DNA of 64,000 nt from JBBQLG01 sp964251665 (GTDB lineage Bacteria; Bacteroidota; Bacteroidia; Cytophagales; Spirosomataceae). Below are positions 50,837 to 59,759 of this stretch, piece by piece. Made by a program: the position numbers and the translations under genes. The stretch lies in the NCBI GenBank assembly GCA_964251665.1, contig CAXUKO010000011.1:1-64000 (forward strand), written 5' to 3'. Position 1 is the stretch's first letter. Each line of letters opens with the position of its first letter. The notes beneath the pieces are model-generated. The model was not told where the DNA came from. It made no database searches and saw only the letters and a program-made list of their open reading frames with translations.

Positions 50837-53745
50837 TGTTTCAGCACTTTCAGGGTTTGAGTACGGGTGTTGCCGACAGCCCGCAGCAGCAGCAGCCCCG
50901 AGGCCTGACGACGCAGATCGAACACATCGCGGTGGGTTGCTGAAGTCGGTATGATCATCCGGCTTTCGACCAGACGGCCACTGACGTCGGTCAGCGTGAC
51001 CTGCAAAGGCAGACCTTCGGCTCCGTTTACTTCCACCACAAACTCACCCGGCGTCGGGTTGCCTACTGCCCGCACCGACCACGTTTCCATCGCGTCCGAA
51101 GCAGCCATCCGGGTATTGCGCTGGCAGTATGCCCGCCAGTCGAACCGGTACATGGCCGTAGTCACGCCATTCTGGGTGGCCGTAATTTCTAAGGGCTGAC
51201 TGTTGGCATCATTGCGGATGGGCGCTTCCAGCACATAGTTCGTCGCCGTTGAATTACCCGCTACGCCCACGCAGAAAAAGTAAACAGGTGAGCCATCGCC
51301 CCCGCTGGTGCGGAACGTAAGTGCCCCCGTTGCGCAGTCGTACAGCGGTTCGAGCAGGGTTAGCGGCTGCATACCGCCTGCGCTGGCAACGTTAATGGTC
51401 AATGTGCCGCTGGCGGCCGCGTTCTGTGGATCAGCAGCTGTGAGCGTAACCACAAAGCTACCAAATGTTGTAGGCGTACCGCTGATGGTGCGCGTATCGG
51501 CCGCGAAGGTCAGACCAGCGGGCAGATTAGCCGCCGTCATCGTTAACGCCCCATTCTCGGGGTCAGTGAAGGTCGAAGCCGGTACCTGATAACTGAAAGC
51601 CGCACCCACGGTGGCCGATTGCGGAGCCATTGGGCCATTGAAAACCGGTGGCTGGTTGGTCCCCTGACCGGAGCAGAAAGCGGGCAGGTCGAAGTTGTAA
51701 GTAACTACGCGGCCACTCTGCCGGGCGTTGAGCGTGATCATTTTAGGGTCACCACGCAGGCCCGGTTCCACGGTGTTGTTCGGGTTCGTGGTCCAGTTGG
51801 TAATACCGATGGCCCAGAACTCAATGGGTGTACCATCGCCCCCCGTCGTCTGAAACGTAATGGCCCCGGTCTGGCAGTTGTAGGCAGGTGCCGTCAGCGC
51901 CAGCTGGCCATAGTTGCGCCAATCGGGCAGCTCGTCGCGGGTAATCACGTCGGCATCATTGTAAACGGCCTGTAAGAGGTCTATTGGCTGCTTGCGGATG
52001 TAGTCCGTGCCGGTCCACACCGAAAACCACGACCACCAGGTGGCAAATCCCCGAATATTTTCCGGCTTCGGCAGGTTGCCCGTTTCAGACAGCGTAACCA
52101 GTTTTTTGCCATTAAACAGGGCCTGGGTGTTGCCCCAGTTGCCGCTCATGTTGGCCGTTGGGTCCGCGTAGATGTCCAGTCCCACCACATCAACGTACTG
52201 ATCGCCGGGGTACCAGTCCATACTCAGCGTATCGGTTCCCGTGTATACCCAGATCAGGTTGTGCAGGTCGTGGTAGTTCGTCAGCCGGTCGTACATGAGT
52301 TTCCACAGCTCTTTGAACGGACCCGATCCTTTGGCACCCCACCAGAACCAGCCGCCGGGCGCTTCGTGCAGCGGACGCCAGAGAACGGGTATATCGGCAT
52401 CCCGGAATTTTTTCAACTCCACCGCAATGGCGTCAATATCCCGCAGCAGCAGTTGATACCGCTCGCCACTTTTATCGGCCAGCACGGCGGCTATGTCAAA
52501 CGTAGTCGCGTCGGTATAGAAGCCGCGCCACCAGAGTTTGTCCGGTGCCTGGTTAATCAGGTCGGTCGGGGCGTTCCAGTGCCACATCAGGCTGATCATC
52601 CCGTTACCGGCTCCTTTTTTGGCCCAGGCAATCCGGCTTTCGCTCTGCCCCGCCGGGTTAGAGCCGAACTGAATGCGGGATGGCGAGTATTCGATTAAAT
52701 CATACGACGCAATGGCCGGTTCTTTACCTGTTTGCGCCAGCACATAATCCACATCGTCATGCTGCGCCGAAATCACCTTACTGCCATACTGATCCACGAT
52801 GTAGGAGAACATGGATTTGGTCGACGGGGTGGCTTTCGCATCGACCAGTACCTTGGGCGGCTTGGCGGGCAGCGTGGCCGTGGTGGGCGTCACCTCAATA
52901 TAGTCGATGCCATAATAGCCCCAGCCCCGGTTGATGATTACCGTATTCAGGCCGTTTTTGAGCAGAAAACGACCCGCTACCACGCTGCTGAAGGTGGCAC
53001 CGGTGTTGGTAAACATACCGCTGCCTTTTTCGTCGTTCACCTGAAAATCGTACCCTTTTTCGCCGTAGGGCGAGGTGTAGCCAATGGACAGGTTATACAG
53101 ACCACCCGGTGCGTTAAAGGAAATCGTTACTTTATCGGTTGCGTTATCAAAACTGGTCACGTAGCCGGTGCCGGAAAAGCCAGCGGGTGTACTCGCCAGT
53201 TCCGTACCGCTCAGGTCGCCCTGTTCGGCCTCGGCCCGGCCGCTCACTAAGGGCACTATAACGGGTGGCTTGGGTGCTGCGGGCGTAAAGAGGATGTAGT
53301 CGATACCGTAGTAACCCCAACCGTTGGTAATGGTAACGGTATTGTTGCCATCGGTGAGCTGAAATTTCCCGACCGATACCGAGCTGAAGCCTTCGCCGGT
53401 ACCATTAAATTTCTGATCCAGCGAAGCCGCGTTATTCACCTGAACGCCACAGTGTTTTTCACCGTAGGGAGAGTAATAAATGATGGACATCTCATACTCA
53501 CCCGCCGTGGCGGGCACGGTAAATGTGATCTTGTCGTTGGCGTCATCAAAGTTCCAGACGTAGCCAGTGCCTGAGTAGCCGGGCAGCGTCGTGACTACGC
53601 TTACACCCGTGAGGGCGGCCGATTCGGCTTCTACTTTAATGTCGCCGGGCGCGGCCCAGATCGGAAGCCAGCACAGAGCCAGCAGCAGGGTGCCTATCCA
53701 GGAGCGGATGCAGGCTTGCCAGTTGTTGAGTAAAAACGTGTGCAT
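50833..53745 (-). CDS. Secreted GH26 beta-mannanase with CBM35-like domains and T9SS tail
   Basis: 970 residues. Signal peptide (1-32, ending PIWA). Two CBM35/CBM6-like domains (about 36-155 and 170-287), each ending GWGYYGIDYI. The GH26 TIM barrel (about 310-605) has acid/base E461 in WRPLHEAPGG and nucleophile E554 in TLSETGN. Two further strand-rich modules with a shared CxTGAxTFxTxGGDG motif (about 620-690 and 800-875) flank a putative-Ig (PATIG-type) domain (696-787). The last 80 residues form a T9SS sorting tail. GH26 enzymes hydrolyse beta-1,4-mannan or galactomannan. The tail should route it to the cell surface. Confidence 0.92.
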   Translation of the reverse strand: MHTFLLNNWQACIRSWIGTLLLALCWLPIWAAPGDIKVEAESAALTGVSVVTTLPGYSGTGYVWNFDDANDKITFTVPATAGEYEMSIIYYSPYGEKHCGVQVNNAASLDQKFNGTGEGFSSVSVGKFQLTDGNNTVTITNGWGYYGIDYILFTPAAPKPPVIVPLVSGRAEAEQGDLSGTELASTPAGFSGTGYVTSFDNATDKVTISFNAPGGLYNLSIGYTSPYGEKGYDFQVNDEKGSGMFTNTGATFSSVVAGRFLLKNGLNTVIINRGWGYYGIDYIEVTPTTATLPAKPPKVLVDAKATPSTKSMFSYIVDQYGSKVISAQHDDVDYVLAQTGKEPAIASYDLIEYSPSRIQFGSNPAGQSESRIAWAKKGAGNGMISLMWHWNAPTDLINQAPDKLWWRGFYTDATTFDIAAVLADKSGERYQLLLRDIDAIAVELKKFRDADIPVLWRPLHEAPGGWFWWGAKGSGPFKELWKLMYDRLTNYHDLHNLIWVYTGTDTLSMDWYPGDQYVDVVGLDIYADPTANMSGNWGNTQALFNGKKLVTLSETGNLPKPENIRGFATWWSWFSVWTGTDYIRKQPIDLLQAVYNDADVITRDELPDWRNYGQLALTAPAYNCQTGAITFQTTGGDGTPIEFWAIGITNWTTNPNNTVEPGLRGDPKMITLNARQSGRVVTYNFDLPAFCSGQGTNQPPVFNGPMAPQSATVGAAFSYQVPASTFTDPENGALTMTAANLPAGLTFAADTRTISGTPTTFGSFVVTLTAADPQNAAASGTLTINVASAGGMQPLTLLEPLYDCATGALTFRTSGGDGSPVYFFCVGVAGNSTATNYVLEAPIRNDANSQPLEITATQNGVTTAMYRFDWRAYCQRNTRMAASDAMETWSVRAVGNPTPGEFVVEVNGAEGLPLQVTLTDVSGRLVESRMIIPTSATHRDVFDLRRQASGLLLLRAVGNTRTQTLKVLKQ

Positions 53746-53814
53746 GTTGATTAATTAGTAGATGATTGGGTTAGTTTACCACCACTTACTCCTTGGAGGT
53801 TAAGTGATGAGGAG

Positions 53815-53822
53815 CAAATGTA
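53815..53822 (-). promoter_or_regulatory. Candidate -7 promoter element for the GH26 gene
   Basis: On the minus strand this reads TACATTTG, an exact match to the TAnnTTTG Bacteroidota -7 element, 70 bases upstream of the GH26 start. No clear -33 TTTG could be found, only TTG-like trinucleotides at other spacings. Confidence 0.4.
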
Positions 53823-53978
53823 TAGGTGCAATACAATCCACATATAATACTATTTAATCATTCTTTTGACCCGATGTAAATACTTATTTTATGAACAACC
53901 GCTTAGTGTAAGCAGGTAGTTGGCTGAACAATAGCTTCGGTTCTGTAGTCATTCCGAGTAATACTGATTCAGGTCTCC

Positions 53979-54950
53979 ATGAACGCAATTGTCATTACAA
54001 AATCCGGCGATGCCAGCGTCCTGCAACTACAGGATAGGCCAACACCCGAACCCGCCCCCAATCAGGTGCTCATCCGGGTGAAAGCCGCCGGACTAAACCG
54101 GAGCGACGTAGTATTGCGCAGCGGTGGCTACGGAGGGGCTGATCCTGAGGGGGCTATTCCGGGTCTGGAAGTGGCGGGCGTGGTGGAACGGTGCGGGTCG
54201 GCGGCAGAACGCTGGCGGGTGGGCGATGCCGTTTGTGCCTTGCTCAGCGCGGGTGGCTACGCCGAGTATGTTGCAGTAGATGAGCGGCACTGCCTGCCCG
54301 TTTTGCCATCACTCACTATGATAGAAGCCGCTTCTCTCCCCGAAACAGTGCTGACGGTCTGGTCGACGGTGTTCCAGATGGCGCACCTTCAGCCGGGCGA
54401 GCATTTACTGGTGCATGGCGGCAGCAGTGGCATTGGCCTGACGGCGATTCAGTTAGCGGTTGCCTTTGGCGCGAAAGCCTTTGCGACGGCGGGCAGCGAC
54501 GAGAAACGGGCCTTCTGCGAGCAAATGGGCGCAGTCCGCTGTGTTAACTACAAGACCGAAGACTTCGAGCTTGTCCTGAAAGACTACGGTATTGATGTGA
54601 TTCTGGATATGGTGGGTGGCCCGTACACCCCTAAAAACATACGGCTGCTCAACACCGACGGTCGACTGACGTTCATCAACGCCATGCAGGGGCCGAAAAT
54701 CGAACTGACTGTGACGGACGTAATGAGTAAGCGCCTTAGTATCACCGGCAGTATGCTCAAACTCCGTTCTGCCGAGTTTAAAGCCGCCCTGGTAGCCGAT
54801 GTGGCGCAGCACGTCTGGCCGTTGCTGCGTACAGGGCAGCTCAGGCCGGTTATCCATCAGGTGTTTCCATTGAGTAAGGCCGCCGATGCACAGCGGCTCA
54901 TGGAAAGCAGTCAGCATATCGGCAAAATCATGCTCACGACCGAATTATAA
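53979..54950 (+). CDS. Quinone oxidoreductase-like MDR protein (zinc-independent)
   Basis: 323 residues of the medium-chain dehydrogenase/reductase fold. The N-terminal catalytic domain (PAPNQVLIRVKAAGLNRSD) lacks structural zinc cysteines. The nucleotide-binding domain has HGGSSGIG (about 146-153) in place of the classical GxGxxG. It belongs to the quinone reductase/PIG3 branch, which uses NADPH to reduce quinones or alkenals. ATG start at 53979. It converges on the HD-domain gene, 10 bases apart. Confidence 0.9.
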   Translation: MNAIVITKSGDASVLQLQDRPTPEPAPNQVLIRVKAAGLNRSDVVLRSGGYGGADPEGAIPGLEVAGVVERCGSAAERWRVGDAVCALLSAGGYAEYVAVDERHCLPVLPSLTMIEAASLPETVLTVWSTVFQMAHLQPGEHLLVHGGSSGIGLTAIQLAVAFGAKAFATAGSDEKRAFCEQMGAVRCVNYKTEDFELVLKDYGIDVILDMVGGPYTPKNIRLLNTDGRLTFINAMQGPKIELTVTDVMSKRLSITGSMLKLRSAEFKAALVADVAQHVWPLLRTGQLRPVIHQVFPLSKAADAQRLMESSQHIGKIMLTTEL

Positions 54951-54960
54951 CAACAGCTGG

Positions 54961-55542
54961 TCAGATCAGATGGCGTAATTCGGCAATGTGCGCCTGCTTG
55001 AGCGCTTCGCGGGTGGCTTTGGCCGTAGCCGTCCAGTATTGATGTTTCTCCAGAAAACCGAGCTGAATCCGGTTCCAGGCCCGCTCATCGCCGGGCAGAT
55101 GCTGGTGTAGCTGTAACTCCTCAAAAAGCGTGTGGGCAATGGGCGTGAAGTCGGTACGGCCGAGATAGTCCAGATCGGCATCGCAGATAATCTGTTCCAG
55201 ATGGGTTGTGGGTTGCTGCGGAATGCGGGTCGCCATGATCAGTCCGCAAATGATGTCGATCTGAGCCTGACAGTAGCCAAAACCGGGTAAGGTCCGGCGG
55301 ATCAGTTCGCAGCCAGCCGCTTCGTGGTCGGCGTAGGTAGTTACAAAGCCCGCATCGTGAAAAAAGGCGGCTGTCTGTAGCAACGTCAGCGAACCGGGGT
55401 CAGTAATGCCTTCGGCCGCAGCGAGTTGAGCAGCCGCCTGTACCACATCGAGGGTATGGTGCAGCCCATGATAGGTCAGGGTGGGTACCAGGCCGTTTTG
55501 CAGGTACTGGCGGATGAAGGTTTCGGCAGCCTGGCTATCCAT
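54961..55542 (-). CDS. HD-domain metal-dependent phosphohydrolase
   Basis: 193 residues. HD-superfamily ligands are seen in order: HGLHHTLDVV (H28/H29 region), FFHDAGF (HD pair), H77-type histidine in YADHEAAG, and ICDADLDYLG for the last aspartate. The fold is the (p)ppGpp-synthetase/PDE-type HD. It may hydrolyse a nucleotide or second messenger; substrate unknown. It converges on the MDR gene. Immediately upstream, the next gene (histidine kinase) diverges. Confidence 0.85.
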   Translation of the reverse strand: MDSQAAETFIRQYLQNGLVPTLTYHGLHHTLDVVQAAAQLAAAEGITDPGSLTLLQTAAFFHDAGFVTTYADHEAAGCELIRRTLPGFGYCQAQIDIICGLIMATRIPQQPTTHLEQIICDADLDYLGRTDFTPIAHTLFEELQLHQHLPGDERAWNRIQLGFLEKHQYWTATAKATREALKQAHIAELRHLI

Positions 55543-55699
55543 TACAATCAGTATAGGTTTAATTGCAATGATACATAAATCGGGCCGAGTGTTAACTTCT
55601 CCATAATTGCAGGGATGAAAACTTTGTTACTAACTTACACCGGAACTAAACCCTGGGCGGAACTATCCCACCTGATCTGTTCGCCAGACTGATTACATC

Positions 55700-57085
55700 A
55701 TGGATGCCGGAGAAGTTGTTTGGTACGCGTTTATTTCGGTTGCCCTTATTGAGTATTTACGGCGGTTTCTCCAGACGAAGACCCGATTACCCGACTGGGA
55801 TGCCTGGCTGTCGAGACTCCGGGCACCGGCTGGTATCGCACTGGGGGCTTATCTGGTTTTCGATCTGGAAATCCAGAAAGTCTGGCTTTTATTGATCACC
55901 GGCGGGCTGGCTGGCTATACCCTCTGGCAGTCGTGGACCTACAGACCTGCCCGTACTATTTTGCTGGCCCTCCTGCCGTATCTGGTACTGATAATCGTCG
56001 ATGATATTGTTCATACACTAACGCCGGGCTTTTATAAAGCCAACAGGGCGTTCTTCGCATCGGCTATCGGCTTCTCTCAATTCTGGGGCCTGACCTTTCT
56101 CATCATTGCCAACCGGCAGAAGAAAACGCTGGCTAAAGAACAACTGGAACGCGAGACACAGGAGGCCCGCAACCGCCAGATCGAAGCGGAAAACAGCGAA
56201 CTGGAACGGCTCGTAGCGGCCCGCACCGTGGAACTGACCCGCCAAAAGGAAGAACTCATTCAAACGGTAGCCGACCTGCGGGCCACGCAGGAGCAGTTGG
56301 TGCAGAAGGAAAAAATGGCCAGTCTGGGCGAGCTGACGGCCGGGATTGCCCACGAGATTCAGAATCCGCTCAACTTTGTCAATAACTTCGCCGAGGTCAG
56401 CGTCGAACTCCTTGAGGAACTGGGTGAGGAGTTACAGGCGGGCCGCGCCGAGGATGCGCAGGATCTGATGAGCGACATTCGGCAAAACCTGGAAAAGATC
56501 AACTTCCACGGCCACCGCGCCGACGCCATCGTGAAGTCGATGCTGCAACACTCCCGCAGCCGCAGCGACGAACGCCAGCCCACCGATCTTAATGCCCTCT
56601 CCGATGAATACCTGCGCCTGAGTTACCACGGCCTGCGGGCTAAAGACAGTCAGTTTAACGCCACGATGGTCACTCACTTCGACCCCGCCCTGAAACCGGT
56701 CGTGGTCGCGGGCCAGGAGATCGGGCGGGTGCTGCTGAACCTGTTCAATAACGCCTTCTATGCGGTTTCGGAGCGCAAAACCCGGACCGACGCTGGCGAG
56801 CTTAACGGAGGGACGGCCTACCAGCCCACCGTCACGGTAAGTACCCGGCTGCTGGGTGACGAGGTCGAAATCCGGGTTCAGGATAATGGCACCGGTATTC
56901 CTGAAGCGGTAAAAGCCAAGATTTTTCAGCCCTTTTTCACTACCAAGCCAACCGGTGAGGGAACCGGGCTGGGGCTGTCGCTGAGCTATGACATCATCAC
57001 CAAGGGCCATGGTGGTACGCTCGCGGTGGAAAGCACGGAGGGCGAAGGGACGACGTTTATCGTGACGTTGCCCGGTCAATTTTAA
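55700..57085 (+). CDS. Sensor histidine kinase with integral membrane sensor (kinase 1)
   Basis: 461 residues. The N-terminal half (1-140) has four hydrophobic helices (about 5-21, 43-57, 60-77 and 85-103, then 115-136). A coiled coil (140-205) leads to a HisKA domain with H218 in TAGIAHEIQNPLNFV and a HATPase_c domain with N box NLFNNAFYAV, G1 DNGTGIP and G2 GEGTGLGLSLSYD. This is the first of three paralogous kinases in 55.7-61.9 kb that share DNA of very high identity over their catalytic domains. No output regulator lies next to it; the shared receivers are at 61894 and 62271. Confidence 0.92.
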   Translation: MDAGEVVWYAFISVALIEYLRRFLQTKTRLPDWDAWLSRLRAPAGIALGAYLVFDLEIQKVWLLLITGGLAGYTLWQSWTYRPARTILLALLPYLVLIIVDDIVHTLTPGFYKANRAFFASAIGFSQFWGLTFLIIANRQKKTLAKEQLERETQEARNRQIEAENSELERLVAARTVELTRQKEELIQTVADLRATQEQLVQKEKMASLGELTAGIAHEIQNPLNFVNNFAEVSVELLEELGEELQAGRAEDAQDLMSDIRQNLEKINFHGHRADAIVKSMLQHSRSRSDERQPTDLNALSDEYLRLSYHGLRAKDSQFNATMVTHFDPALKPVVVAGQEIGRVLLNLFNNAFYAVSERKTRTDAGELNGGTAYQPTVTVSTRLLGDEVEIRVQDNGTGIPEAVKAKIFQPFFTTKPTGEGTGLGLSLSYDIITKGHGGTLAVESTEGEGTTFIVTLPGQF

Positions 57086-57149
57086 AAACACTTACCTGCA
57101 CTGGACAAATATGGAATTCAATTCCGCATTTGTCCAAACCCCCGTTTTT

Positions 57150-57699
57150 ATGATCGACCGACAGGCGACCGAACGGCTAATCCGGTTGGCCAACACGTTT
57201 CGAAGCGTGGCCGTAGCTAGTCCCCGGCAAAACAACGCTTTGCCGGGCCGTTTTTCCTGAAAAAACCTACGTTTCACTGAAAAATCCTGATACGCTGGAA
57301 TTTGCCACCAGCAACCCACGCGGGTTGCTGGCTCATTACGGGGTAGCCTGCGCCTTGCCGGGCATTAAAAACACCGACCAGGTTGCCCTGCACCCAGTCA
57401 AAGGGCCTTTGTTTGAAAATCTGATTGTCAGTGAGTTACTAAAAGACCGATTTAACCCGGGCGAACCCGGTAATATTTTCTATTGGCGGGATAAAACGGG
57501 CCACGAAGTGAATATATTGACCGAAAATGACGGGAAGCTGACCGCCATCGAAATAAAGGCAGGAGTAACCGCTAACCCTGATTTTTTTAAGGGACTTGAT
57601 TACTTTGCGGCCTTAGAAGCCGGGGAGGTGGAAAAACGATTGGTCTATGGCGGAAACCAGTCTCAGAGCCGCAGCAACGGTATCCGCATCACCCCCTAG
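57150..57699 (+). pseudogene. Broken AAA ATPase with DUF4143 domain
   Basis: A start at 57150 reads MIDRQATERLIRLANTF and reaches SPRQ, where DUF4143-type ATPases have GPRQSGKTTL. Here the P-loop glycine-lysine bases are lost: one frame ends with SPRQNNALPGRF, while KTTLCRAVFPEKTYVSLKNP continues in another frame. A second lesion deletes about 200 codons: the text jumps from NPRGLLAHYG straight to ACALPGIKNTDQVALHPV, so Walker B and most of the ATPase are missing. The DUF4143 tail (YWRDKTGHEVNIL...IEIKAG) is intact but has no credible start of its own. It lies between two kinase genes. Confidence 0.8.
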
Positions 57700-57740
57700 A
57701 ACAGGCTATTTGAGTTAACCGACTGACCCACTAACCCACC

Positions 57741-59747
57741 ATGAAAAGCGTCTTTCTCTCTATAGTTACCTTTTTTGCCTGGACGCTCGTAGCCTCGGCG
57801 CAATCGGTTGTGGTACGGGACAGTCTGTTGAAAAAACTAAACGCCTTGCCGGTTACGGCCAATGACACCACGCGGGTAAACGTACTCAGCTCATTAGCCT
57901 ATCAATATTATTTCAATAAACCAGATACAACTTACCTGTTGGCTCAACAAGCATACGAACTTGCCACTCGACTCAACTACCCTAAGGGTCAGGTACGAGC
58001 ACTTACTGGTATAGCGCTGGCATTCGACCAGTGGGGCGATTATGCCAAATCGATAAAAGCATATAGGCAAGCTAAAGAACTTAATAGTAGGTTGAAAAAC
58101 ACCTATGGCGTAGTTGTTTGCTTAAATAACATCGCTGACACATACATGCTACAGGGTGAATGGCAAAAAGGCTTGGTGTTAATGCAGGAATGTTATGCCG
58201 TATATAAATCCATAGCTAAACCCAACCTAGGCGTAAAGCACACTATTCTTGGGAACATTGGGGAGTGTTTTTATCAGTTGAATCAATTGGATTCCGCAAG
58301 TGTGTATCTAAAGCAGGCGTTGCCATTGGCTAAAACTGAAAATCCTACATCGTATGGCCATATCCTTTATCTGTTAGGTGATGTGGCCTTGGCTAAAAAC
58401 AAGCATGAACAAGCCTTTTTTCTCTACAAACAAAGCATTGCGATCTGTATTGAACAGGATAGCTATACACACTTGAATGAGATCTATTATAGACTGGCAA
58501 CATTTTATCAGAAAACCGCTCAAAAAGATTCTCTTCTTCACTATGCCAAACTGTCCTTACTGTATGGCCAAAAAAGTGCTTCTCCTAAAGCTGTCCTGCA
58601 AAGCAGCCAACTGCTGACCAAACTTTACAAAGGCAAAAACGACGCAGAAGCCCTGCGGTATTATGAAATCGCGGTGGCCGCTAAAGACAGTCTCTATAGT
58701 CAGGACAAAATGAAGCAATTACTCTCGCTGACGTTTGACGAAAAACAACAGGCTCAGGAAATCGAAGCTGCTAAAGCCGAGTACCAAAGCACCGTCCGCA
58801 CCTACATCTTCATCGGGCTGTTAGCCATTCTGGGCGCCATCGCCCTGGTGCTGTACCGCAACAACCGGCAGAAACAAAGAGCCAACGCTCTGCTACAACG
58901 TCAGCGCGACGAGATCCACGAGCAGCGCGCCAAAGCCGAAACTACCCTAACCGAACTCCGTGCCACTCAAAATCAACTCATCCAAAAGGAGAAAATGGCG
59001 AGCCTGGGAGAATTAACGGCGGGGATTGCCCATGAGATTCAGAACCCCCTGAACTTCGTCAACAACTTCTCGGAGGTAAGTGCCGAACTGGTCACCGAAC
59101 TCGAAGAGGAACAACTAAAATCTAACCGCGACACCGACCTGGAAGCCGAACTGCTGGTCGATTTAAAGCAGAACCTGCAAAAGATTACCCTGCACGGCAG
59201 CCGGGCCTCAGCTATCGTAGGCGGGATGCTGGAGCACTCCCGCAGTTCCACTGGCGAAAAACGCCCCACCGACCTCAACGCCTTGGCCGATGAATACCTC
59301 AAAATTGCTTACCATGGGCTGCGGGCAAAGGACGAAAACTTTAATGCAGAGTTGATAACGGACTTTGAAGCCAGCGTTGGCTTAGTCGAGCTGGCTCCTC
59401 AGGAGATTGGACGGGTGTTGTTGAACCTGTATAACAACGCGTTCTTTGCGGTGCGGGAAAGACAGAAAGCCACTCTGGTTGATTATCAGCCTACGGTGAC
59501 GGTTAGCAGCATACAGGCCAATGGGCAAGTCCAGATTCGGGTGAGTGACAACGGAACGGGTATTCCTGAAGCGGTAAAAGCCAAGATTTTTCAGCCCTTT
59601 TTCACTACCAAGCCAACCGGTGAGGGAACCGGGCTGGGGCTGTCGCTGAGTTACGACATCATCACCAAAGGGCATGGCGGTACCCTTACGGTGGAGACAC
59701 AGGAAGGAGAGTGCACCGAATTTATTATCACGCTACCCCACGCCTAA
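57741..59747 (+). CDS. TPR-sensor histidine kinase (kinase 2)
   Basis: 668 residues: signal peptide (1-21), TPR-like repeats (about 45-345), one transmembrane helix (352-372), a coiled coil (375-415), HisKA with H431, and HATPase_c. The nucleotide sequence of residues about 605-640 is identical to kinase 1 over 92 bases. The sensor half is richer in A+T than the kinase half, indicating a mosaic. It uses HisKA (not HisKA_2) and pairs with the receivers downstream. It starts 42 bases after the pseudogene. Confidence 0.92.
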   Translation: MKSVFLSIVTFFAWTLVASAQSVVVRDSLLKKLNALPVTANDTTRVNVLSSLAYQYYFNKPDTTYLLAQQAYELATRLNYPKGQVRALTGIALAFDQWGDYAKSIKAYRQAKELNSRLKNTYGVVVCLNNIADTYMLQGEWQKGLVLMQECYAVYKSIAKPNLGVKHTILGNIGECFYQLNQLDSASVYLKQALPLAKTENPTSYGHILYLLGDVALAKNKHEQAFFLYKQSIAICIEQDSYTHLNEIYYRLATFYQKTAQKDSLLHYAKLSLLYGQKSASPKAVLQSSQLLTKLYKGKNDAEALRYYEIAVAAKDSLYSQDKMKQLLSLTFDEKQQAQEIEAAKAEYQSTVRTYIFIGLLAILGAIALVLYRNNRQKQRANALLQRQRDEIHEQRAKAETTLTELRATQNQLIQKEKMASLGELTAGIAHEIQNPLNFVNNFSEVSAELVTELEEEQLKSNRDTDLEAELLVDLKQNLQKITLHGSRASAIVGGMLEHSRSSTGEKRPTDLNALADEYLKIAYHGLRAKDENFNAELITDFEASVGLVELAPQEIGRVLLNLYNNAFFAVRERQKATLVDYQPTVTVSSIQANGQVQIRVSDNGTGIPEAVKAKIFQPFFTTKPTGEGTGLGLSLSYDIITKGHGGTLTVETQEGECTEFIITLPHA

Positions 59748-59759
59748 CCTCCATCGCCA

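Noticed and set aside
57092..57319. Minus-strand 75-codon frame beside the DUF4143 remnant
   Set aside because: It is antisense to the recognisable DUF4143 ATPase fragments on the plus strand.
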